Below are positions 23,634-34,645 of a stretch of 64,000 bases of DNA, in pieces (positions within the stretch are counted from its first letter, which is position 1; each line of letters opens with the position of its first letter). The notes beneath the pieces are model-generated. The model did no database searches, had not been told where the DNA came from, and worked only from the letters and a program-made list of their open reading frames with translations. The DNA is from Pyricularia pennisetigena (lineage: Eukaryota > Ascomycota > Sordariomycetes > Magnaporthales > Pyriculariaceae): NCBI RefSeq assembly GCF_004337985.1, contig NC_043741.1, positions 3,410,953 through 3,474,952 on the forward strand, read 5' to 3'. Both the position numbers and the translations under genes were made by a program.

Positions 23634-24748
23634 CTAGCTTTCTTCCATACTAGCAACCCTTTCATCCAATTTCCTCATCATCTCGGCCTCATCGTCCCCC
23701 GCTGCGTCTGTACCCTGTGAACCACCTCCATTTTGGCGTAGCTGTAACCCTCTCCTCTGCATTTCCGCCTCCACGAGCCGCCTGGTGAGCAAACCACCCT
23801 CCCCACCGAGCAGCGCAGGAACCAGCGCCTCGTCCCCAGACGCCAACCCCTCCTTCTTCTGCTGCCTGACCCAGCCCTCGAGGCTCCTCAGGCCGACGAC
23901 CAAGAACCCGAGCTCCTCCCGCTCGACGTCAAACACCTCCCACCACTCACACTCTGGCATCTTGGCGCCGAGGTCGCGGGCGGCGTTGTAGATGGCGGCC
24001 ACGGCCAGAGCGTTCGGCTGGTGGGTCAGGTACAGCAGCTGCGGGGAGAGCAGGGCGGCGTTGAGGTAGGCGACGGCGCGCTCCGACACCACCTCGCGCG
24101 GCTGGGCGAGGAAGTCGAGTGCCTGCAGGTACGTCACGGCCAGGGGGTGCGGGAGGGCGACGCGCGTGTCGAAGGACAGGGCGTACAGGATGCGGCCCTC
24201 GAGGGCGAGGATGCGGTTGTGTGCGGCGAAGTAGTCGGCTTGGCTCTGGTAGTATTTCGTCGGGTCGTTGGTGTCGTCAGCATTGGTGGTGTTTGGCGGT
24301 CGGGCGAGGGGCGAGGCTGGAGAGAGGAGGTAGGCGTAGACGTTTGTCACGTCGCGGGGGGAGCGCGGGAAGGGGCCGCACTTCGCGACGATGTAGATGC
24401 ATGCGGCCGAGACATCCTGTTTTGGTTTTGGCAGTAAATCGTCAGTTGTTTATGAGGTCGGACAATGTTGGGGCTGCGAGAGCGCCAATGGGCCAGTTTA
24501 AGCTATAGGGAGGGTAGACAAACGCTGAACTCATGCTGCATCTCCGAATCCACAAGCCAATACCGAGCGAGTAGTACATTGGCTTGCGCTGTGGTGGACT
24601 GTGGGAGCTGCAACAGCAGCCCTGCGGCCTGTGTGAGGCATTGGGTTGTGTAGAAGATTGTATCTTGGAGATCGGTTGGAAGCGAGCTAAACCTAGCACG
24701 TTGATGCAGCTGCTCAGGTGTGGCGAGGGGGTTTGTCATGTGGGCCAT
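23634..24748 (-). CDS. Cyclin-domain protein, cyclin L-like
   Basis: Two minus-strand exons, 24748-24524 and 24416-23634, with a 107-nt intron (GTTTGT donor, ACAG acceptor); 335 residues from the chosen Met. Upstream in-frame ATG at 24778 and downstream ATG at 24739 are possible alternatives; all precede NPLATPEQL. The splice rebuilds the first cyclin fold: LLARYWLVDSEMQHEFS joined to DVSAACIYIVAKCGPFPRSPRDV. A second, degenerate cyclin fold follows (RILALEGRILYALSFDTRVALPHP). The C-terminus has a charged helix. The N-terminal cyclin box with the Pro-Arg-Ser motif fits the transcription/splicing cyclins (cyclin L, C or K class) rather than mitotic cyclins. The kinase partner cannot be told from the sequence. 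Only 109 bases separate its stop from that of the MIT gene. Confidence 0.72.
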
Positions 24749-25516
24749 TTTGAAGAGGAGATTGTTGCGATACGGCAAAGCATGAGTGTATAGCTATCCT
24801 GGGTGTTCCAGGCGTTGATGTAAGAGCTTGTTGTAGTTGGGTGGGGATATGGAATCCTGGGCATTGCGATGCTGATAAGATAAGCCAAATCGACATGGAT
24901 AGCTCCTGCATCTAATGTTCATTTCAATGTAGGTGTAAAAGGGTTATTGGTTTCTTTTTGATAATTTTGCTATTTTTGGATATTTTTCGTTTTTTTTTTT
25001 CTTTTTTTCTTTTACCGCCTCCAAACCTGCGCTCAACCATGCAATTATGACAAACGCTGCGCATCAGCGGTTGTTGCCGACTCTCCCAGAAGTTATTCAA
25101 CTTCAAAGGACCAAGACCCCTCACTTACCAACAGACGATCAATCTCGAGAAGGAATTCATGACTCACTAGTAAAATTAAGCTGTCCCCATTTACTGGGAC
25201 TATTTGCGGAGTTTTGCGGGGAAACGGAGATACGCATGCACAAAGCAGGTAATTACTGTGGTATTATTGTCGCAATCTTTCCAGCAGCTCGGATTCACTT
25301 GGGATCTGTCCGCATGGACAAGGGGATAGGCTTGGTATTCGACGATCGATCAGGTTCTAATTAATATAGATTTCAGTGTGATCCTCAAGTCTTGAAAGTG
25401 AGTTTGCTCCCTCCTTCGGTCCCTTCGTGGCATCCTCAAGACCACGAAGTAGCCAGAACATCTCTTCTACCCCTCCCCCCGGTTGAGCCGTTCAAATCGA
25501 ACAGCCATTGACAGCA
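24749..25516. other. Divergent promoter region, cyclin and dehydratase genes
   Basis: About 770 bases between divergent starts. T-rich and A-rich stretches occur around 24945-25015. No gene or repeat is recognised. Confidence 0.45.
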
Positions 25517-26347
25517 ATGCGAGTCTCTAGCCTTGCGCTACTCGGCGTGGCGGCACCAGCGATGGCGGCACAAACAGGAGGGTGCTCGGCGCCTTCCCAA
25601 CTGGACGCTATCATTGCGCGCGGCCACCTCAAGGTTGGGATGACGGGCGCATACAAGCCGTTTTCTTACCTGGACACCGACTCAACCACCAATTCTTCAT
25701 CCTCAGGCTACATTGGCGCTGATGTCGACATGGCCAAGTCGCTATCTCAGGCCATGGGTTTGACCAAGGACCCCGAGTTTGTGCACGCCACTTTCGCCAA
25801 CATGACGACGGAAATCAACGAGGGCAAGTACGACATTGGCATGACGGGAGTCTCGATAACGCTGGCCCGGGCCCGCTCGTGCTTTTACTCGAACCCGCTG
25901 ATCCGGGTCGGCAAGGTGGCCACGGTGCGGTGTGAGGATGCGTTCAAGTACCAGTCTCTGGCGGCCATAGACGTCGAGGGCGTGCGTGTTGCGACGCCTT
26001 CTGGTGGCAGCAACGAGGTGTTTGATCGGGCAAACCTCAAAAAGGCCGAGATCCTCGTCTACACCGAGACCGACAATAACATCATCTTCCAGGCTGTCGT
26101 GGACAAGAAGGCCGACGTTATGATCACGGACAGGGTAGAGGCGGAACTCCAAGCCAAGATGCACCCGGGTGTCCTTTGCGCCGTCAACCCGGAAGAGCCG
26201 TTCAGCTTCGAGGAGATCGGGTACATCATGAAGCGGGATGTGGTATTGCAGCAGTTTGTCAACCAGTGGCTCCATGTCCAACAGGGCAGCGGCGCCTGGA
26301 GCCGAACTCTGCAGAGCTGGATGGACTACCCATGGCCACACACTTGA
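25517..26347 (+). CDS. Secreted cyclohexadienyl dehydratase-like protein (SBP family 3 fold)
   Basis: Intronless gene of 276 residues. The ATG at 25517 opens a signal peptide (MRVSSLALLGVAAPAMAAQT, cleavage near residue 20). The mature part has the bacterial periplasmic solute-binding family 3 pattern: LDAIIARGHLKVGMTGAYKPFSY, then GADVDMAKSLSQAMG, then GKYDIGMTGVSITLARARSCFYS, GGSNEVFDRANLKKAEILVY, KADVMITDRVEAELQAKMHP and a VNQWLH motif near the C-terminus. These are the landmarks of the PheC-type cyclohexadienyl (prephenate/arogenate) dehydratases rather than of plain amino-acid binding proteins. The family reaction converts prephenate to phenylpyruvate or arogenate to phenylalanine. Secretion to the cell exterior is inferred from the signal peptide. 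Lack of introns and the bacterial fold suggest ancient horizontal transfer. A binding-only function cannot be excluded. Confidence 0.8.
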   Translation: MRVSSLALLGVAAPAMAAQTGGCSAPSQLDAIIARGHLKVGMTGAYKPFSYLDTDSTTNSSSSGYIGADVDMAKSLSQAMGLTKDPEFVHATFANMTTEINEGKYDIGMTGVSITLARARSCFYSNPLIRVGKVATVRCEDAFKYQSLAAIDVEGVRVATPSGGSNEVFDRANLKKAEILVYTETDNNIIFQAVVDKKADVMITDRVEAELQAKMHPGVLCAVNPEEPFSFEEIGYIMKRDVVLQQFVNQWLHVQQGSGAWSRTLQSWMDYPWPHT

Positions 26348-28669
26348 ACGAGGTGGGAGCCATCCATGGGCAGATAGCCTTGAGGAGGGGAACGAACTCT
26401 CACGGTTTGAAAAAATTAATAGGTGGCCGTAGCTTAATTGGTACTAGACCCAGGCTGGAACCGAGTCGCACCAGCGTTTATTAATGCACAGTTCAAAAGA
26501 TGGTTGGGGAAGCAGGCTGGGTATCACGCATAAATACCTGGGCCAGTGGCCGCCATCCTCCCAAGCATCCATGGTCAAGACTGGTTTTATCGACTTTTTC
26601 TTTTCTTTTCAAGCAGCACAAGTACAAAGTATGAATGCTTCTCGCAGCATTAGATGTCAAACGCATGCTGTTTACCGAGCTCGGGAACGACCATCACTGC
26701 GCTCGCATGCTATTCTAGAAATGTCCTCTTGACGACCACCGCGAAGCAAGCCTAGACATGAGCATAATATTCGGTAACTAGCACTGGACCCTACTGGCAG
26801 TGGCCTGATGTTTGGCAATGCTCTCTGAAATGTCAGCCCATTCATTAATGGGATGCACTCGCATTAGTCGCGCCAGTTGGTCATCTCTAGCTCAAAGATT
26901 CCCGAATAGGGGTTCCGTCTGATGAAGGGCTTTCAAAAACTAACATGAGTCCCAAATCCTGACAGACGCAACCGCGTATGTTTACATAAGCTCTAGCGTT
27001 AGCTTGGCCTTTTTTATCCTTTTCCTCACTAGCTGGTTTGCTGCTCGGTAACATGGTCATGTCCTTTGGCTGACTCGGAAAGCAACAGACAGAGCTTGAG
27101 TATGCATATGAAGATTGCCGACGTTGACAGCAAACCATTTCAAAAGCATCTCCTGTCAACAAACACCATCCAATGTTTTGCATCCCATGCAACTTCTGGA
27201 AGTGTGTCAGACAATCTACCACCTCGAAGCCTCAAGGACTGCTTCCTTGACTCGTGGCTTACTACAAGGAGGCATCATGGCCATGATTTTCCCGCGCTTG
27301 TTAGTTTTCATACTTCCCGACGTGAGAAAAGTCCTTGTGCCGATGGCTGGCAGCGCTTACCTCACTTCGAAACCCTGTCTATGTCTAGCTCATCTGCACT
27401 AGACAAGCAGCGCTGGGTTTTTTTTCGCAATATTTTGTTTTGCAATCCTTCGGAGCGAAGTGCACCGCGACTCTAATATCTTTTTCGTCTCAATATCATC
27501 CCAAAATTTGTCGTTTCAACCGCTACGGCTTTGGAAAGTACTGGTCACTGTCTATCTTTAAACTTTGAGGATGAAGTTCAATCAAGGTTCATACCCCCGT
27601 TTGACATGAGCAAGTAAAGCTTGCTGTTCGGGAACCTGCTTCTCGAATCCCGGGCTGTATTGCCGCTCTTATCCAAATCCATCTGCTGCCGCTAGGGTAG
27701 GCGGCGAACGCGTTATTGTGAGAACTGGTAGGAAAATCTATCAGCCTTCAACCGAGCTTCACGCCACAAACAAAAAGAAAACAAAAAACGGCCCACGCCA
27801 GGAATCCCCGGGCTGTGGCGCTCAAGACTATAACCATGTTGACCGTCAGGATTACCCGGGGACAAGGAGACATGGGGACTCTCAGGGAATGTTGCAACTC
27901 AAGCCTTGTGGGAGGGTGATGGGCTAGGTATTCGAAATAAGTTACGCCTCCCTCCCCTCTTTTTTTTCGCATCTTCCAAGGCCTGAGGTGCGAGTCCCAA
28001 CGGTGCGGTTCAATTATTCTCCCATCTTTTCGCTCTTGACAGTTCCGTTCCACGGAGCTTTTGTGTTCATGGACATCAGATTTGGTCATCCTGAAAGCCA
28101 CATGGGGCCTGCTTTTGATCTTTCCAAGAGGTAGTACTAGGTCCGAACTTGCGGCAAGGAGAAAAAAGGCGTTCCAAGATATTAATCAGCAGAAAAAAAA
28201 AACACGAGAAGAAAAAAAGGAGAGAAAAAAAATCTCGACTACTTGCGGAAAACGGCAGAAGCCATATTCCTGGACTAAACCCAAGCAAACTGTTTGCGGT
28301 GATTTGCCGTCTGGGAAATGATGCAGAACCTACCAGAGCCAGCCGTGCAAGGCTCGGTGAACCGTACCCCAGGGGGCAACAATGCCTTTTATAATATTGG
28401 TATGTTGACAGTGGACTCCATCCCCGTACCTGCGGCTGCGTGTACAGGGTGGTAAATAAAACTAGATTTGGATGTTGATGCGATGTGATGGGTTGTTTTG
28501 ATAACTGTTCTGCCCACAACCCGGCGTCCCTGTTTGTTTCTCTTGTTTCTTTCAATGAAGTCCATATGCTATCATGATCTGCTTTTTTTTTCCAAAGTTC
28601 TGAACTCACCGTTCCACCTCATTTATTGATATGATGTTGTGCAAAGCGCTGACCTTAACATCAAACCAG
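26348..28669. other. Intergenic region with no supported gene
   Basis: About 2.3 kb between the dehydratase gene and the first confirmed exon of the phosphate transporter. Open frames on both strands (for example minus strand 26887-27222) have no domain, odd composition and no splice partner. The 5' exon of the phosphate transporter must lie somewhere in the right half of this interval. A-rich and G/A-rich stretches occur at 28160-28240. Confidence 0.4.
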
Positions 28670-31110
28670 CAAACGACTACACGCATATCGCCGACCTCAA
28701 TCTGCGCCGGCGGCTCGCCCTGGCCGATATAGACAGGGTGCCGCTGGGCCTGCAGCACGCGCGGGCAGTGGCTGTGGCAGGTGTGGGCTTCTTCCTCGAC
28801 TCGTACGACATCTTCGCCATCGACCTGATCATGAGCCTGCTGGGGGTCGTGTTTTGGCAAGAGGGCCAGGACCAGGCCGCCAACGGCTTCGGCGGCAGGC
28901 TCCCGTCGGCGGTGGACCAGATCCTCAAGGCCTCGACCAGCGCCGGAATCGTCATCGGCCAGCTGGTGTTTGGGTGTCTCGCCGACGCCTTTGGCCGCCG
29001 CAAGATGTACGGCATCGAGCTGTGCATCATCCTCGTCTCCACCCTGTGCTTTGCCCTGGCGAGCCCCAGCTCCTCGATCAGCGCGACGGGGATCCTGGTG
29101 TTTTGGAGGGCCATGATGGGCTTTGGGATCGGGGGCGACTATCCGCTGTCTTCGGTCATCACTTCCGAGTATGATTTGCCTGCGTGGTTTTGATAGCCCC
29201 ATTTTGTGGTTTGAAATGCCTAGACTAAAAAAAAGGCTTGTTCTCTTCTAGATTTGCACCCACGCGCTGGCGAGGTGCCATGCTGGCCGCCGTGTTTTCG
29301 ATGCAAGGTATCGGTCAGCTGGTCGCGGCGGTTACGACGTTGGTGGTGACGTTTATCTTCAAAGAATCCTTCATCGACGTCGGCAAGGTGTCGGACTGCG
29401 ATTCGACCTGCAGACTGGCTGCAGATCGGTCGTGGCGCCTGATCGTAGGTATAGGCGCAGTGCCAGCCTGTTTCGCCATGTACTACCGCATCACCATCCC
29501 AGAGACTCCTCGCTACACCTTAGATGTCGCCCAAGATATCGAAAAGGCCGAGGCCGACGTCAAGGCCTACATGCAGAGTCAGCACGAGGGGACCGTCGAT
29601 CCTCTGATCCAAGCTAGGGCCAAGAGGCTGGCTTCCATGTCGCTGGATGTCCCTTCCGCTTCATGGCCAGATGTGTACTCGTATTTCCGGCAATGGAGAC
29701 ACTTGAAGATCCTTGTTGGGACCACCGTGCCGTGGTTCTTTCTGTAAGTCTGGTTTGCCGCAAACAAAAATAGCTGACGTGATTCTGCTCTTTACACCGG
29801 GACTCTGACAAGGTTATGACATGATACCCAGTGACCTGGCATTCTACGGCCTCGGATTGAACACCACTCTGGTGCTGAAATCGATAGGCTACTCACGAAA
29901 CAAGAACTTCTACCACAGCTTATACGACAACGCAGTGGGCACCATCATCCTCACCTGTGCCGGCTCCCTGCCGGGCTATTGGATGTCCGTCCTGACCATC
30001 GACACCTTTGGTCGGCGCCCGATCCAAATGCTGGGCTTCCTCGTGCTGACCATCCTCTTCTGCGTTCTGGGCTTCGCCTACCACCACCTCTCCGGCGGCT
30101 CCATGCTGGCGCTATACATAGTGGCCCAGTTCTTCTTCAACTTTGGCCCCAACACCACCACCTTCATCACGCCGGCCGAGGTGTTCCCGACCCGCTACCG
30201 GGCCACGGGCCACGGCGTGTCGGCGGCCATGGGCAAGATCGGCGCCATACTGGCCCAGGGCATCAGCATCCCCCTGCTGGAGCACGAGGAGCCCCCGGCC
30301 GCCTCCGCCTCGTGCGAGGGAGTCGCGTGCTCGCACTCCCTCCCCAAGTTGATGCTAATCTTCGCCATGTTCATGCTCATCGGCACGCTGACCTCGACGC
30401 TCGTCCCCGAGACCAAGGGCGCGACCCTGGAGGAGCTGGCGGGGGAGCTAGGCGATTCTGGGAGTAAAGGCGGCGGTCCCAGGTCCGGAGTGAAAAAGTC
30501 GTCATCCAGAGGCGGTAGTGGTGGAGGTGGTGGAGGTGGTAGCAGTGGCGTCGGCAAGGGGTCCGCGGGGCTGGGCTCGAGGGCGAGTAGCTGGTTCCAA
30601 AACAGCTTCCCCGGCGGCAAGCCAGCAGGGTTCCAGCGGGCGCTAGGAAGGGCCAGCCCTCGCGTCGGGATCATTCGCGGCCCCGAGATCGACGGCCAGG
30701 AGACTCTACCGCGGCAGCAGACGACGCAGAGCAGCGGCGCCAGGCGGCCCAAGGGGCCACTGAGGGACTGGCCGTTTCCCGACGTCGCCGCGAGGTCGGT
30801 GCAGGAGTTTGCTGCGGGGAGACACCGCGAGAAGCGGTCCCGCGGCAAGGGCAAGATGAAGAAAGCTGCGGCGGAGAGCGGCGGCGGTGAGATGGGGAGT
30901 GACAGCCACACGGCGACGACCGGGTACGAGACGGATCCTAACGGCAGGTTCGCGTTTGTTGGTGAGGATGCAGCGGCCATGCAGGTGCTGGCGTCGACGC
31001 AGTCCTTGACTCCCGGCTGGGGAGCGGGCTGGGGTAGGATGGACAGGGGAGGTCGGTCTGCCTCCAAGGATAATATGTTATTACAGGATGTGGGTAGCTT
31101 GCTAAGATGA
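28670..31110 (+). CDS. PHO84-type phosphate transporter (MFS) with long C-terminal tail; 5' exon unresolved
   Basis: Exons seen: 28670-29168, 29252-29743 and 29832-31110, with introns of 83 and 88 nt. The first listed exon starts in phase after a clear acceptor (CTGACCTTAACATCAAACCAG), so at least one 5' exon carrying the ATG is upstream; I could not fix it. The frame gives LRRRLALADID, a first membrane helix with FFLDSYDIFAIDL, GGDYPLSSVITSE joined across the splice to FAPTRWRGAM, and VPWFFL joined to DLAFYGLGLN, all hallmarks of the PHO84 phosphate:H+ symporter class. Twelve membrane segments end near VPETKGATLEELAGEL. About 215 residues then follow, Gly/Ser/Arg-rich with a KKSSSRGGSGGGGGGGSSGV segment. 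This tail is far longer than in typical family members. Location is the plasma membrane by family. Confidence 0.85.
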
Positions 31111-31444
31111 TATATATTTGGTAAAATTAATATATGTATCATCTCAAGTCAACGATATCCTTATGATGTCATTGATGCCTTGATTGTTTGCAAACTTTCT
31201 TTGCAATTCTCATGGCTAAGAGGACAGTTTCCTCACTCTGCCCTCACCTCAGATTCACATGATGGTACAAACACCTTTGAGGCTTTTACCAAGGCTACAT
31301 ACAGTACACACACACACACACACAACTGAATCCGTCGATTCTTCTGACAAAAGCAAAACCATCACGGCCAAAAAACAATATCATTGCGACAGAAAAAAGA
31401 AACACAAAAAGCTCACCAGGCAGCCCGTAGGGTCCCTGGCTACA
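31111..31444. other. Intergenic region with an AC microsatellite
   Basis: About 330 bases downstream of the phosphate transporter. A run of AC dinucleotides lies at 31306-31324 (about nine units). The left part is probably the transporter 3' end. No coding frame is credible. Confidence 0.6.
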
Positions 31445-31601
31445 AAAACCCCCGTGGGGGTTTTACTCCGTGGCAAGGCTCGGGGTCGAACCCCGAGCCT
31501 TGGGTTGGAAGGGCGTTAGGGACGAATCCCCAACGAGCTTCCAACTGCACCACGGGGGCAGGGGACGGACCCCAACACCCCCGTGGTGCGTTGGAAGAAG
31601 C
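31445..31601 (-). repeat. Fold-back element built on a tRNA-like sequence
   Basis: A cluster of inverted repeats. Read on the minus strand, 31556-31467 is a 90-nt tRNA-like unit: ends CCCGTGG and CCACGGA pair over six bases, an A-box-like TGGTGCAGTTGG is at 31552-31541, and a B-box-like GGTTCGACCCC lies in an 11-bp hairpin (31475-31501) with a 5-nt loop. A middle 8-bp hairpin has a TTCG loop. The hairpins are too long for an ordinary tRNA arm. The first 20 bases of this unit recur in inverted orientation at 31578-31597 (one-base difference), and a palindrome AAAACCCCC-GT-GGGGGTTTT sits at 31445-31464. This resembles a degraded tRNA-derived SINE or a small fold-back transposon more than a functional tRNA. 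Confidence 0.55.
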
Positions 31602-34600
31602 GGGTAGCACGGGGCTTATAAAGGGGTGAGAGGTTTTTGAGTGTCAGTGGAATGTCTGTTGGGTGAAGATGAGTTGGGAGCGCGTCTTTGATGATACTGC
31701 CTATTTAGGTACTGCCAGCTGGCACTAGTGAGACCTGCGACTCTCCTGGTCTTTGCTAATCAAATTTGATGTCATATCAGCATCATAGTTAGCCACATCT
31801 ATACGGGAAAGCTTTAAGAGGTTTTGCTGGGCGACGTACAGGGAATATATACCTATCCATATCATTTAGGTTGGTATTAGGGAATCATCCCCTTGATAAA
31901 AAGATAGTATTATCAAACTTGATGATGATTGGATATTAAATTTAGCATCGTATAACCTTATTACTATTTTTTCCATCATTATCAGGCAATACTGGGAAAA
32001 CTGCAGCAGTTACCGCGACTGTAATAAGGTCTCGATGTATGCTTACATAAACAGCCATGTATACAGATATGCACATACAGACATGCTCAAGTAAGAAAGC
32101 ATAGTCTGTGGGAGATATATTATCAGGCATTCTCCACTCGGCCCGAGTCCGGTCCTGTAGCCTGGATCTTGGTCTCTTGGTGTCGACTATCTCAGCAATC
32201 CGAACAACCCACCCTATTGGTCAATGGCTTGAGGCCCCGTGCATTTTTAGCTCTTTTCCGGGTTTACACTTTGCCAGGTTTTATGCGTACAATGCTTGCT
32301 TTATCTTGGAATAGTCTTCTCGGCCCAGCCACGGACGTTGCAAACATGTTAATTAACAGAGATGCGTGTCAATCTAGTCAACCCCCCATACTATGTAGGT
32401 CTTGTGGCCTCCGGCTCACTTTGACTCGAGTCAACATTCAGGATTGAGTCGTGACAGCTCACGCGGCAGTTAATCGTCTTTTGCACGCGTCAGACTATGT
32501 GAATGATAACTACTAGACTTACTTCTAGACTTACTACTCAAAGAAGAAATGAAAGAAAGCCTACTAATAAGGTATTTCTACTTGCTGATCAATTGCTATG
32601 GCCGCACTTTTTAGTCATGGAGTCCCAGTAAACTTTGCGTACCCACCAATACGTACGTACGTACTATCGTAGGCAGGGATTGCGTAGGGAAGGGATAAAA
32701 GCTGCTCAAGGCATGCCGGGCTGTCCTGATCCGTTAACAAGGAGCAGCCGTGAACTGAATCGATGTTGCAATAAAATCCCGAATAGACCTCCACCTGTAA
32801 TTCTGCTTACTATGGTAAACCCCGCTCGCGCGGGCTGTAAGTCCCGAGCGCACGTGTGCAAGTAAACATTGACTTTCGTTTCTGAGATCTCTCGTTTTGC
32901 CAAGATTCAAAGCACAATAATCGGCAGAGGTTCGACGCCGATCTTCAACACAAAAACGCCAAACTGTGGGTCGGCCAGGAAGTCCCAAAACGGCAGGTCG
33001 ATTGGAGGCATGAGTGTTCACAACGCGTCCAAAGAGGTCCGATGACGACGAACAAGTGCTCTGCCCAGAGACTACCAAGAAATGGTTTCCCGCTCCGGCG
33101 CATAATAGATATCACACGCTGCCGAACACGCGATACGGGGTCGGCTGCTTCGGTTGCTCGAATGAACCCCGTACGCCGTACGCCTCGGCTGTCGTTCTAT
33201 CCGGTCGTATATGATTGGGCCGCCTGCAGTCCNNNNNNNNNNNNNNNNNNNNNNNNNNNNNNNNNNNNNNNNNNNNNNNTGGCGGTGATTGACGGGAGCC
33301 AAGATGCATTGCGCTGCAACCGTTGTGTGCAATCTGAGCGGGTATGCTGTCAATCACAATCCCAAGGTGATAAGGCCTTTGATTATTGATTCATTTTGCT
33401 GGGCGCCCAAGGCAATCCTACGCGATGCGATGCAGAGGGAAATTGACCAAACGATAATCCCAGATGAGATAAATGCATCTTCTTACCTAGTGCAGACTAG
33501 CTATAAACCGCTACCAGCTAGTCTAGACATAAAGGGACTCAGGAGCTAACCTACTTTAACTTGGTGCCATATCGCTGCCTATGTAGTATCACTTACCTCA
33601 TAACGACTGCTTCTGTCAGAACCGACGTCGCACCCGAGGCAACATGGACTCCAACCTTGAGGATTGGGAGCTCAGGTCTTGTCCGAAATGCATCGACGAC
33701 GAGGGGCAGTGATTTTTGGAAGCCCCAGTGCCTGGACCGGCGGCTTCCAGAGCGTCCACTAGAAGTCTATAACATAGGTGGGACTCAGGGTCTGTCCGCA
33801 CTCGGCCCACACAAACTGCAACCGCATCCACCTGCGTGACTACGGAGGAAATACCAATTTGTACTACTACCAGGTACGTCTTTTGCCTCGTGGTTCACCC
33901 CGCTCTGGGGATCTTTCTCCAGAAAACCCCAAACCAGCAAACCAGCTTGCTCCCCCAAGTTCAATCTTCCCACTCTTTTTTTTTCCAACTTAACCCACTT
34001 TGGCAACTCCCCCTTACCTCACTCAGCCTGCAGCCTATAGCAATAATATCATTATAGACCATCATTTGAGATAATTCAGGCAGTGGCACGGCAAGCCTGG
34101 GAAATGAAGACATGCACATGATGGGTTGCTTTCGCTCGCTTACCTGGCGTGGGCCGCACTGGACAGCGCGACGAGCGGAGGTAACCCTTGACATCGGGTC
34201 GGTAGCTTCGTCACCACTGACTGGTGTTTGGTTTTTTGCTACTTTTTTCCCGGCGCGTTCGCGGTGGGGTTGGGTGCCTTTGCAGAATGACTACCGACCC
34301 TTGTTTCGGTGTTGCTATGCTATGCATGCATCCCGACCATCCACGTAGGAAGCACCCGGTGACGGCAAACCTGCTCAATGGAGTACCTATATATATGCCA
34401 CGGCTGAACCCGCAACGTTGGTTCTTCTGGCGGCTTCACTCCCACGGTGCTTCTCTCCTTTAGCCCTCTGCATGGTTCCTGGTCCCGTTAAGTTGGTTGA
34501 CCACAGTTCTGTTTTTGTTGTTGTTGTTGCTGGCCTTGTCTACCTGGTACCATTGTTTGTCTCGCCCAGCCCAGGCAGACACATCTAGTCGACGAATCAT

Positions 34601-34645
34601 ACACAAAGACAAGCTTGAACCTGGCTTTTCGAACCACCTTTCGCA
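31602..34645. other. Gene-poor region containing an assembly gap
   Basis: About 3 kb of AT-rich and mixed sequence. It holds a short ACGT tandem at 32651-32664, a palindromic CCCGCTCGCGCGGGC near 32821, and the N gap. A possible small gene remnant lies at 33643-33874 (see findings). The last few hundred bases are the beta-glucosidase promoter, with a GTGGGG at about 34265 that fits the SYGGRG consensus bound by the carbon repressor CreA; a single such hexamer is weak evidence. Confidence 0.4.
33233..33279. other. Assembly gap (47 N)
   Basis: An uninterrupted run of N. The true length and content are unknown, and any gene spanning it cannot be read. Frames called across it are not meaningful. 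Confidence 0.99.

Noticed and set aside
26424..26480. tRNA-like string starting GGTGGCCGTAGCTTAATTGG
   Set aside because: The start resembles a D-arm, but no T-arm with a GTTCRA loop, anticodon stem or matching acceptor stem follows.
30195..31142. 315-residue minus-strand open frame
   Set aside because: It mirrors the phosphate transporter's last exon; its Pro/Leu-rich content is the complement of the Gly/Arg-rich tail.
33042..33389. Open frames running through the N gap
   Set aside because: The gap is unread sequence; continuity of frame across it is meaningless.
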